A DNA stretch of 39,409 bases, from positions 1 through 39,409 of the forward strand of contig CADCLV010000014.1 of NCBI GenBank assembly GCA_902802325.1, in the 5' to 3' direction. The notes under the pieces were generated by a model. The model made no database searches. It saw only the letters and a program-made list of their open reading frames with translations, and was not told the DNA's origin. Both the position numbers and the translations under genes were made by a program. This DNA is from Oscillospiraceae bacterium. GTDB taxonomy: Bacteria > Bacillota > Clostridia > Saccharofermentanales > Saccharofermentanaceae. Positions 33,764-39,409 of this stretch are shown here, piece by piece; the first letter of the stretch is position 1, and every line of letters begins with the position of its first letter.

Positions 33764-34876
33764 TTAGCCGAAAGTGACTTCTCTTTTTACATCAGCATCC
33801 ATAAGGATCGATTTATCCGCCCCTAAATAGAAGGCAATAACCGGAATGGAGACAGACTTGATCTCATTTGAGATCAGACCGGCAGTCTGTATCGCGTCCA
33901 GAGATACAGAGTACTTTCCTGCCACACATCCATAGGGAGCAATATAACATGCCTGAACGGCGCCTGTGTCAAACACAGTCGTATCCAAAGTAATACTATT
34001 ATCTTTCAAATACGCCATCACATATGTATTTGTCTTGTTGACCATCGTATAGTGGATCTCAAAGGTATAGTCCGCTATCTTAAAATAATCGATCTGCATT
34101 TTTATACCATCAGAATCATAAACGATAGAAGAAGTATCTGAAAGAGCCGGATCTTCATAATGGAATGCCTCTTCACCTTGCGGAAACAGATTGACTGCAA
34201 CGTAGTTGGATCGAGAATCATCATTCTCTGTCAAAGCCGCAAAATCACTCTTGTCCAATGGATCGGATTGAAGCAAAAACGAAATTCTTGTCGGCTCTTG
34301 CCCATCATACCAGGGAAAGTTTTGTTTATCGATTTTTGTAACATCATCGAGGACCTTATGCGGTTCGACCACCTCTGATCCAAACTTTATCTGTTCAGCG
34401 TAATTATTTACTGTTATATCGCTCATCACTAAGGAATACGGTATATCCGACTTATTTTCAAACTGCGCATTTATAATGTATGCTTCATCAGTTGTTTCTA
34501 CACTGACGATCGTATAACGGAAATACTCGTTGTCCAGGATCGTGGCATTCTCCAAAGGTCCACTGAAATACCCGTCATCTTCATTTGTCTGTCCCAGCAA
34601 AGTCTGATTGACCGGAATCGGTGTGGCAGTCGGCACAGGAATATTCTCGGCAAAAATGTTTCCGTCACTGATAAACTGATCCAAAGAATATACCTGCATA
34701 AGTGAAGTGACCAATGAGTCGGTAGTGCCAGCGGTTTCCGATTCGGTCTCATCCTCGGTCTCTTCTTCCTCTTCAGTAGCTTCGGTCTCAACTTTGCGGT
34801 GAAGTTTACAGCCAGAGAAAAGAACAGAAAAACATAATACGACAGCAAAAAGCGCGATCAGTCTGTTTTTCTTCAT
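33764..34876 (-). CDS. Predicted lipoprotein, paralogue 2 of a tandem pair
   Basis: A 370-residue exported lipoprotein with the canonical lipobox LFSGC (Cys23), a Glu/Thr-rich linker, proline-rich spacer and two beta-rich modules as in its neighbour. It ends in KREVTFG. The N-terminal third is nearly identical to paralogue 1, and so is the DNA coding for the acidic linker, which points to a recent tandem duplication. The central region (about 140-230) has diverged strongly. No catalytic motif is visible; surface binding or adhesion is a guess. It is followed 114 bases later by paralogue 1. Confidence 0.85.
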   Translation of the reverse strand: MKKNRLIALFAVVLCFSVLFSGCKLHRKVETEATEEEEETEDETESETAGTTDSLVTSLMQVYSLDQFISDGNIFAENIPVPTATPIPVNQTLLGQTNEDDGYFSGPLENATILDNEYFRYTIVSVETTDEAYIINAQFENKSDIPYSLVMSDITVNNYAEQIKFGSEVVEPHKVLDDVTKIDKQNFPWYDGQEPTRISFLLQSDPLDKSDFAALTENDDSRSNYVAVNLFPQGEEAFHYEDPALSDTSSIVYDSDGIKMQIDYFKIADYTFEIHYTMVNKTNTYVMAYLKDNSITLDTTVFDTGAVQACYIAPYGCVAGKYSVSLDAIQTAGLISNEIKSVSIPVIAFYLGADKSILMDADVKREVTFG

Positions 34877-34909
34877 GTCAGGATCCTCCTCCCCTTTGTT
34901 GGCTTCTTA

Positions 34910-34915
34910 ATTGTA
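34910..34915 (-). promoter_or_regulatory. Extended -10 promoter of lipoprotein paralogue 2
   Basis: TGTGATACAAT on the minus strand gives a TGN-extended -10 (TACAAT), 34 bases before the ATG. Confidence 0.6.
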
Positions 34916-34930
34916 TCACAGATATATACA

Positions 34931-34961
34931 CAACCGTACCACCCTCAGGGCGATACGGTTG
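34931..34961. repeat. Palindrome/hairpin upstream of lipoprotein paralogue 2 (copy 2)
   Basis: CAACCGTACCACCC with GGGCGATACGGTTG, 28 of 31 bases like the copy at 33704-33734. It sits between the amidase-like gene stop and the paralogue 2 promoter, so it may serve as terminator, operator or both. Confidence 0.8.
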
Positions 34962-34989
34962 GAAAGAGTGCACTATTATTTCAGGGATA

Positions 34990-36207
34990 TCAGTGCTTCG
35001 GCATGGTTGTGATAAACTGGGCGACGCCCTGACACAACTGAAGCTGGTATTCTTCATCCTGAAGACGGGCTTCGTCATCGCTATTGGAAAGATATCCCAT
35101 ACGGATCATGAAAGACGGGATCGAATCCGCCCAGTTCAGACCGCTGTAATTCCCGCTGGCCTGACAGCCGCGGAATGAAGAACCGGTAAAATTTTCAATG
35201 GTCTTTCCAAGATTTTCACCCCACACTGTCATTTCGGAAGCGAATTTGCCGCTTGACGGAACCAGAATACTCATGCCGGAAGTCTTACTGTCATTGGCAT
35301 AGTTACAGTAAAGGCGGATATACAGATCCGGATCTTTCGATACGGCAAACTCGGCTCTCTCTTTATTGGAAATATCCACTTCTTCCGTCTCACGTGTCAG
35401 ATAGACCTCACATCCCAGAGACTTCAGATATTCCGAAAGAAGTAATGCCGCATCCAGATTGATTTGGGATTCATTGATCCCGGAAACCGTGCCTGTATAT
35501 CCTTCTGCGGACTTATCCTTAGAACCGCTCATTGAAGAGGACAATGGCTCCTGTTCCAGATTCGGTGTGCCCTGATGACCGGCATCGATAACAACACAAT
35601 ATCCGCTCAAGTCCGGTCCTCCCACCGGAAATGGAGTCGGTTCCGGAGTTGCTGAAGGCGTGGTCGTGGTTTCTTCATTCGTGGTAGTAGTCGAAGTATC
35701 TTCTTCTGTTTCCGTCTCGCTGGTGTCTGAAATGGAAACCGGAATGGATGTTGTGGTCATTTCAGTATTCTTTTTTGACCCTCCGTTTACCGCACGGATC
35801 GCGAAAAACACACCGACACCGACCAGAGCAAGAACCATGACGATCGTCAGAATCATCAGGATCTCTGCTTTTTTCCTTTTGGCTTCGATTCTCTTTCTTT
35901 GCTCAGCAGACATGGGACGACGGCGTACCGGTTGCCCTTCACGAGGAGCAGAGCTGCTTTTTCCTTCATGAGAAGCCGTTCCTTCTTCATGGACAATCTT
36001 CTTTTCTTCGTGAGGAATCTTCTTTTCTTCGTGAACAGCCGGTTTTTCTTCATGAGGATCTGGCTTATCCGGCACCTTTTTCTCCGGCTGACTCTTTTTT
36101 CCGTCATCGGAGGACACACGTCTGATTCCTGAAAGGAGTGCACTCAGATCAACTTCTTCCGGATTCATTTCTTCATCTGGTCGGATATTCTTTTCTTCGT
36201 CTGACAT
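34990..36207 (-). CDS. Membrane-anchored amidase_3-fold protein with altered active site
   Basis: A 405-residue protein. The cytoplasmic N-terminus (1-113) contains five HEEK-type heptad repeats, a single membrane segment covers about 114-138, a Thr/Glu/Ser-rich linker 145-195, and an external N-acetylmuramoyl-L-alanine amidase fold 200-400. Amidase_3 enzymes need two His and one Glu for zinc plus a catalytic Glu. Here H211 (VVIDAGHQG) and E246 (GINESQ) are kept. The second His position is Tyr300 (IRLYCNYAN instead of SIHAN), and the catalytic Glu position is Arg369 (MIRMGYLSN instead of VEtGFlSN). It is therefore probably a peptidoglycan-binding or regulatory pseudo-amidase. ATG 36207 is preferred to the GTG six bases upstream because AGGA lies eight bases before it. 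Confidence 0.88.
   Translation of the reverse strand: MSDEEKNIRPDEEMNPEEVDLSALLSGIRRVSSDDGKKSQPEKKVPDKPDPHEEKPAVHEEKKIPHEEKKIVHEEGTASHEGKSSSAPREGQPVRRRPMSAEQRKRIEAKRKKAEILMILTIVMVLALVGVGVFFAIRAVNGGSKKNTEMTTTSIPVSISDTSETETEEDTSTTTTNEETTTTPSATPEPTPFPVGGPDLSGYCVVIDAGHQGTPNLEQEPLSSSMSGSKDKSAEGYTGTVSGINESQINLDAALLLSEYLKSLGCEVYLTRETEEVDISNKERAEFAVSKDPDLYIRLYCNYANDSKTSGMSILVPSSGKFASEMTVWGENLGKTIENFTGSSFRGCQASGNYSGLNWADSIPSFMIRMGYLSNSDDEARLQDEEYQLQLCQGVAQFITTMPKH
35959..36054 (-). repeat. In-frame 21-base repeats encoding HEEK heptads
   Basis: Five copies of a 7-residue unit start with His at residues 52, 59, 66, 73 and 80 of the amidase-like protein (HEEKPAV, HEEKKIP, HEEKKIV, HEEGTAS, HEGK). The exact 7-residue spacing shows a tandem minisatellite in frame. 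Confidence 0.85.
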
Positions 36208-36242
36208 AGGCACTTCCTATCTTCCATTATTATTCACGATAA

Positions 36243-36248
36243 ATTGTA
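36243..36248 (-). promoter_or_regulatory. Extended -10 promoter of the amidase-like gene
   Basis: On the minus strand TGTTACAAT provides a TGN-extended -10 (TACAAT), 36 bases before the ATG. No clear -35. Confidence 0.45.
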
Positions 36249-36327
36249 ACATAGCACTTGTGGCAAACTCTTTACATAAATATCTATCCTTCGTTACAAA
36301 GAAACCACACAATAATCTAAAATCCTT

Positions 36328-36356
36328 TTGAATTTTTCATCTTTTTCATATAGAAT
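36328..36356 (+). promoter_or_regulatory. Promoter of the UGM-like gene
   Basis: TTGAAT (36328-36333), 17-base spacer, TAGAAT (36351-36356), 30 bases before the likely TTG start. It is back to back with the amidase-like gene promoter. Confidence 0.55.
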
Positions 36357-36385
36357 GGATAGTATTCGAAAGGGTGGGAGACAAT

Positions 36386-37540
36386 TTGACTAAAAAAGAA
36401 GCACTGATCATCGGAATGGGGATTTCCGGATGTGTTGCCGCCAGACTTCTGGCAGATGCCGGGTATCAGGTGAGCTGTTTTGAGAGAGAATCGCATGTCG
36501 GCGGCGCTCTTTTTGACGAGGTGCGCCCAAACGGCATTTCTGTTCAATCTCATGGTCCGCATATCTTCCATACCGATAAAGATCATGTCTACCAGTTCCT
36601 GAAGCGATTCGGTTCTTTTTATCCGTACCGTCACCGTGTGCTGGTCGAGATCAAGGGAAAGACCGTTCCTCTCCCGTTAAATGCCAACAGTCTGGAGATC
36701 CTTTTCGGGTCTTCCCAGAAAGACGAACTTCTTTCCCGGCTCAAGCGCCATTTCCCGGAACAAAAACGGATCCTGATCGATCAGCTGATCGCATCTTCTG
36801 ATTCTCTTTTAATCGATCTTGGCCGGTATATGATTGAAAATGTACTGATCAATGGAATCAACAAGCGTGACGACAGTGATTTTGCCGCAGCAGATGACTC
36901 CTACATGAACGATGCCTATGTCGACATTTCGACTGATGACTGCTATTATACCGACTCGATTCAGGCTATGCCGCGCGACGGTTTCACAGAGCTGCTGAAT
37001 ACGATGATCTCGCATCCGGGTATCACGATCTATACAGATATGGACGCATTTTCCCGTATCACGCTTCTGCCGCATTCTTCTACGGTTCTTCTGGATGGCA
37101 TGCCTTTTTCCGGGCGCGTCATCATAACCACATCGCTGGACCGTCTGTTTGACTGCTGCTATGGCGCGCTTGAGTACCGCACTTCCAAGATCACCTTTCA
37201 GGATATGGATAGCGATACGACACGAGATGGAGCGGTCACCGTTTCTCCGAAAGGCAAAAACTGCATCCGTACAACAGAAAGCAAACTGATCACTCTTCAG
37301 GAGGCCCCGGGCAAAACGACGCTTTGTATGGAGTCCCCGTACTTTTCAATTGCCAATAGTCTGGATGAGCCTTTCGAGCCGGAGCGCTCCGAAGAAAATC
37401 TGAAGCGGCATGCACAGTATATGGAGCTTTGCCACAATTATCCGTCTATCTCTCTTTTGGGAAGAACTGCACACTATAGAAACCTTTCCATCGCACAGTG
37501 CGTGGAAGAAGCCATAGAGTGTATCACCTCTTTGAAATAA
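36386..37540 (+). CDS. UDP-galactopyranose mutase-like flavoprotein
   Basis: A 384-residue FAD protein. The dinucleotide fold is at the N-terminus (ALIIGMGISGCVAARLLADAG, E33 of CFERESHVGG), followed by the mutase-type GPHIFHTDKDHVYQFLKRF (57-75), PLPLNANSLEILFG, MPRDGFTELLNTM and a C-terminal GRTAHYRNLSIAQCVEEA. UDP-galactopyranose mutase makes UDP-galactofuranose for surface glycans. The segment that normally holds YTxKQWG reads YMIENVLINGIN, so the substrate may differ. TTG 36386 has GGGTGGGAG five bases upstream and is preferred to GTG 36374. No other glycan genes are in the window. It converges on cdaA with 21 bases between. Confidence 0.8.
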   Translation: MTKKEALIIGMGISGCVAARLLADAGYQVSCFERESHVGGALFDEVRPNGISVQSHGPHIFHTDKDHVYQFLKRFGSFYPYRHRVLVEIKGKTVPLPLNANSLEILFGSSQKDELLSRLKRHFPEQKRILIDQLIASSDSLLIDLGRYMIENVLINGINKRDDSDFAAADDSYMNDAYVDISTDDCYYTDSIQAMPRDGFTELLNTMISHPGITIYTDMDAFSRITLLPHSSTVLLDGMPFSGRVIITTSLDRLFDCCYGALEYRTSKITFQDMDSDTTRDGAVTVSPKGKNCIRTTESKLITLQEAPGKTTLCMESPYFSIANSLDEPFEPERSEENLKRHAQYMELCHNYPSISLLGRTAHYRNLSIAQCVEEAIECITSLK

Positions 37541-37561
37541 ATCTCTTTGAAATCTATCTGA

Positions 37562-39010
37562 TCATGCTTCGGCTTCCGATGCCGGTTCTTTCGTGTATAC
37601 AGATACAGGAAGATCTTCCGGGTTCTGCATTTCAACACGGAAATAGACATGTTCATCACACTTGACGTTGACTTTCATACGCTGAGATCCTGCCTCTTCA
37701 ATAGTCGACAGATCCAGATATGCGGAAAGGTCGGAAGATGTCAGCTTATCGACCACATTCTTTCGGCCGACAATACGGACATTTACGGTATTGACTGTAA
37801 ATGTGATGCCAAGATTCTTCTCACTAAGCACTTTCTCATTTTCAAACTGAAGCTGCAGAGTAAAGGACTTCTCGGTAACCGGATTGGTTGTGACCTGAAT
37901 ATACATCCACAGCATTAAAGAAAACAAAAAGGAAACAAGAAGCAATACGGCACGGCCGGAACGGCGTCCTTTCCTGATACTCTTCTTTTTTCTGGCCACG
38001 ACCGGAAGCGCTTCTTTCTCATTATCTTTTTCAACAAGCTCCGCTTCCTTCTTACCGGAACGTGCGGCAACCGCAGTTACCACGTCACTGAGCGGATCTT
38101 CTTCTTTTTTACCGTTCTTCTTCGCATTTTTCTTTCCACGAAGTGTCAGACGAGTCGGTGCAGCAGTCAGACCCAGAAGATAGGACAGATTCTTGCGAAG
38201 CTCCTGCCCGTCCTTCATCTCATAAAGCACACCATCAACGGCAATCGAAATAGTACCTCTTTCCTCTGAAACAACAACTACGACCGTATCACCGATCTCA
38301 CTTGCGCCGACAGCAGCACGATGACGCGTACCATAGCGCTCGATCATATGGAATGTTTCGGAAAGCGGAACATGGCAGCGGGCTGCAATGATGCGGCCGT
38401 CGCGGATCAGAAGTCCGCCGTCATGCATCGGAGATCCCTTATAGAAGATCGACTGCAGCATGGAATTCGTTACGGAGGAATCCAGACGGACCACATTTTC
38501 CTGTTTCAGAAGCTCACCAAGCTTCGTGCTTCTTTCCAGGAGGATCAGTGCACCGGTATATGTGCGGCTCATTTCCGTACAGGCCTTCACGATCTCATCG
38601 ATCATGGATACATAACGGAATTGTTCATCTGAATCCTCACTGACCAGAACATTTGAAAATGATGCAAAAGATTTCAATCCGACCGTCTCCAGTGCATGAC
38701 GAAGCTCCGGCTGGAAAATGACCACAAAAAGGATCGCAACAATATAGAGGACTTTGTTGAACAGGTAACCGACCATTTCAAGACCAAGGAAACTGCAGAA
38801 CAGAATAAATACCATGATCAGGAGCACGCCCTTAAGGAGCTGCCAGGCACGGGTGTCGCGGATCAGGCGAAGGATGTTATATAGAACGAAGGTAACAAGA
38901 ATGATATCGATGACATACCGAACCAGATCCAGCGGTCCACCAAAAAACATGTAACCACTGTCCAAACTGGAGAAAATCTCACGAATAAAATCAGTGAGCT
39001 TTTCGAACAT
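37562..39010 (-). CDS. cdaA: Diadenylate cyclase CdaA fused to a YbbR/CdaR domain
   Basis: A 482-residue membrane protein. Three membrane helices at about 30-50, 60-78 and 83-100 precede the DAC domain (about 110-280), which makes c-di-AMP from two ATP. The active-site motifs are HDGG (196-199, normally HDGA) and GTRHRAAVGASE (228-238). A basic linker (292-353) leads to a fourth helix (354-372) and one YbbR domain (about 380-475: VSVYTKEP end). YbbR/CdaR is normally a separate membrane regulator encoded next to cdaA; here both are one chain. c-di-AMP controls potassium and osmolyte transport and wall homeostasis. AAAGGGGG precedes the ATG. Confidence 0.93.
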   Translation of the reverse strand: MFEKLTDFIREIFSSLDSGYMFFGGPLDLVRYVIDIILVTFVLYNILRLIRDTRAWQLLKGVLLIMVFILFCSFLGLEMVGYLFNKVLYIVAILFVVIFQPELRHALETVGLKSFASFSNVLVSEDSDEQFRYVSMIDEIVKACTEMSRTYTGALILLERSTKLGELLKQENVVRLDSSVTNSMLQSIFYKGSPMHDGGLLIRDGRIIAARCHVPLSETFHMIERYGTRHRAAVGASEIGDTVVVVVSEERGTISIAVDGVLYEMKDGQELRKNLSYLLGLTAAPTRLTLRGKKNAKKNGKKEEDPLSDVVTAVAARSGKKEAELVEKDNEKEALPVVARKKKSIRKGRRSGRAVLLLVSFLFSLMLWMYIQVTTNPVTEKSFTLQLQFENEKVLSEKNLGITFTVNTVNVRIVGRKNVVDKLTSSDLSAYLDLSTIEEAGSQRMKVNVKCDEHVYFRVEMQNPEDLPVSVYTKEPASEAEA

Positions 39011-39042
39011 TCTGTCATCCCCCTTTCCTGTCCATTCTCCTA

Positions 39043-39048
39043 ATTATA
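39043..39048 (-). promoter_or_regulatory. Extended -10 promoter of cdaA
   Basis: On the minus strand TGATATAAT supplies a TGN-extended consensus -10 (TATAAT), 33 bases before the cdaA ATG and just after the upstream regulator stop. -35 not clear. Confidence 0.5.
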
Positions 39049-39058
39049 TCATAAAGAA

Positions 39059-39409
39059 TCATGACTCTTCTACGATTTTCAAAAGAGCACGCCGATCCAG
39101 TACTGTTACCACATTTCCGCTGATCTGGATCAGGTTTTCCGACTGCATAGCGGACAGTTCCCGTGAAAGACTCGGGCGGGGCATGGCAAGATATTTTGCC
39201 ACCACTTCCTTTGTTCCAGGAAGACGCATCACATCCTGCTGCTTATCTTCAGACGTTTCCATGAGAAAATAATAAGCGATCTTCTGCCGCACACTCTTCT
39301 GCGACAGAAGTGCAATCCGCCGGTTCTGGTCTTCCATTCTTTCAGCCATCAGAACCACGATGTTTTCTTTCAGTTGAGAATACTTATTCATCAGACTTAC
39401 GAAGTTCTC
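39059..39409 (-). CDS. Crp/Fnr-family transcriptional regulator, C-terminal part
   Basis: The frame is open to the window edge (reading ENFVSLMNKYSQ...), so the N-terminal cyclic-nucleotide-binding-like domain lies outside. The visible 116 residues are the dimer helix and the Crp winged helix: RRIALLSQKSVRQKIAYYFL, then LPGTKEVVAKYLAMPRPSLSRELSAMQSENLIQISGNVVTVLDRRAL. The PRPSLSRELSAMQ recognition helix is typical. It lies 48 bases upstream of cdaA. Ligand and targets unknown. Confidence 0.88.
   Translation of the reverse strand, partial: ENFVSLMNKYSQLKENIVVLMAERMEDQNRRIALLSQKSVRQKIAYYFLMETSEDKQQDVMRLPGTKEVVAKYLAMPRPSLSRELSAMQSENLIQISGNVVTVLDRRALLKIVEES

Noticed and set aside
33704..34961. 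The two palindromes as firm terminators
   Set aside because: Neither is followed by a T-run on the minus strand, and both sit just upstream of a -10 box, so they are listed as repeats with open function.
1..39409. CRISPR arrays, rRNA operons, phage structural genes
   Set aside because: No spaced direct repeats of CRISPR type, no rRNA sequence and no phage genes were seen.

Overview
The window looks like a chromosomal segment of a Clostridia-type Firmicute. The grounds are an IspH-ribosomal protein S1 fusion next to cmk, scpAB beside a MurR/RpiR regulator and a HutP-like protein, a long type-2 IleRS, strong AGGAGG-like ribosome binding sites, many DUF-type lipoproteins and mid-range GC by eye. 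Genus cannot be fixed from the sequence alone. No CRISPR array, rRNA or tRNA gene was seen. The only complete RNA gene is tmRNA.

Layout. 1-~570: 5' half of a group II intron on the minus strand, with the first codons of its reverse transcriptase, running off the left edge. 587-11152: one long minus-strand housekeeping cluster, in transcription order ileS, M50 site-2 protease, trpS, scpA, scpB, rpiR-type regulator, hutP-like gene, cmk, ispH-rpsA. Several junctions overlap by 4-8 bases, so translation is coupled. 11328-15561: a second minus-strand operon (RlmI/K-like methyltransferase, RluA-type pseudouridine synthase, HD-domain protein, parallel beta-helix protein). 15821-19089: a plus-strand PhoB-type response regulator, its histidine kinase and an RluF-type pseudouridine synthase. 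19168-24951: two minus-strand glycoside hydrolases, a degenerate GH2 and an intact-looking GH3.

25051-27432: ssrA (tmRNA) with a strong promoter and terminator, then a small AT-richer segment with a MerR regulator and a GNAT/YoaP protein. This segment ends in a second copy of the tmRNA T-arm and a second copy of the tmRNA terminator, the footprint expected of integration at the tmRNA 3' end. 27472-29895: a large solute-binding-type lipoprotein. 30037-31269: an SfsA-HD fusion. 31271-39010 is mainly envelope and signalling: an EF-Tu-domain-II/SseB fusion, two tandem paralogous lipoproteins with duplicated upstream regions, a membrane-anchored amidase-fold protein that has lost key catalytic residues, a UDP-galactopyranose-mutase-like flavoprotein, and a diadenylate cyclase (CdaA) fused to its usual regulator domain (YbbR/CdaR). 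The right edge cuts a Crp/Fnr-type regulator.

The most unusual content is the set of fusions (CdaA-YbbR, EF-Tu-II/SseB, SfsA-HD), two apparent pseudoenzymes (GH2, amidase), the HutP-like protein in a chromosome-segregation/translation operon, a probable Fe-S TrpRS and the tmRNA-associated mini-island. No single obviously new multi-gene defence or mobile system was recognised.
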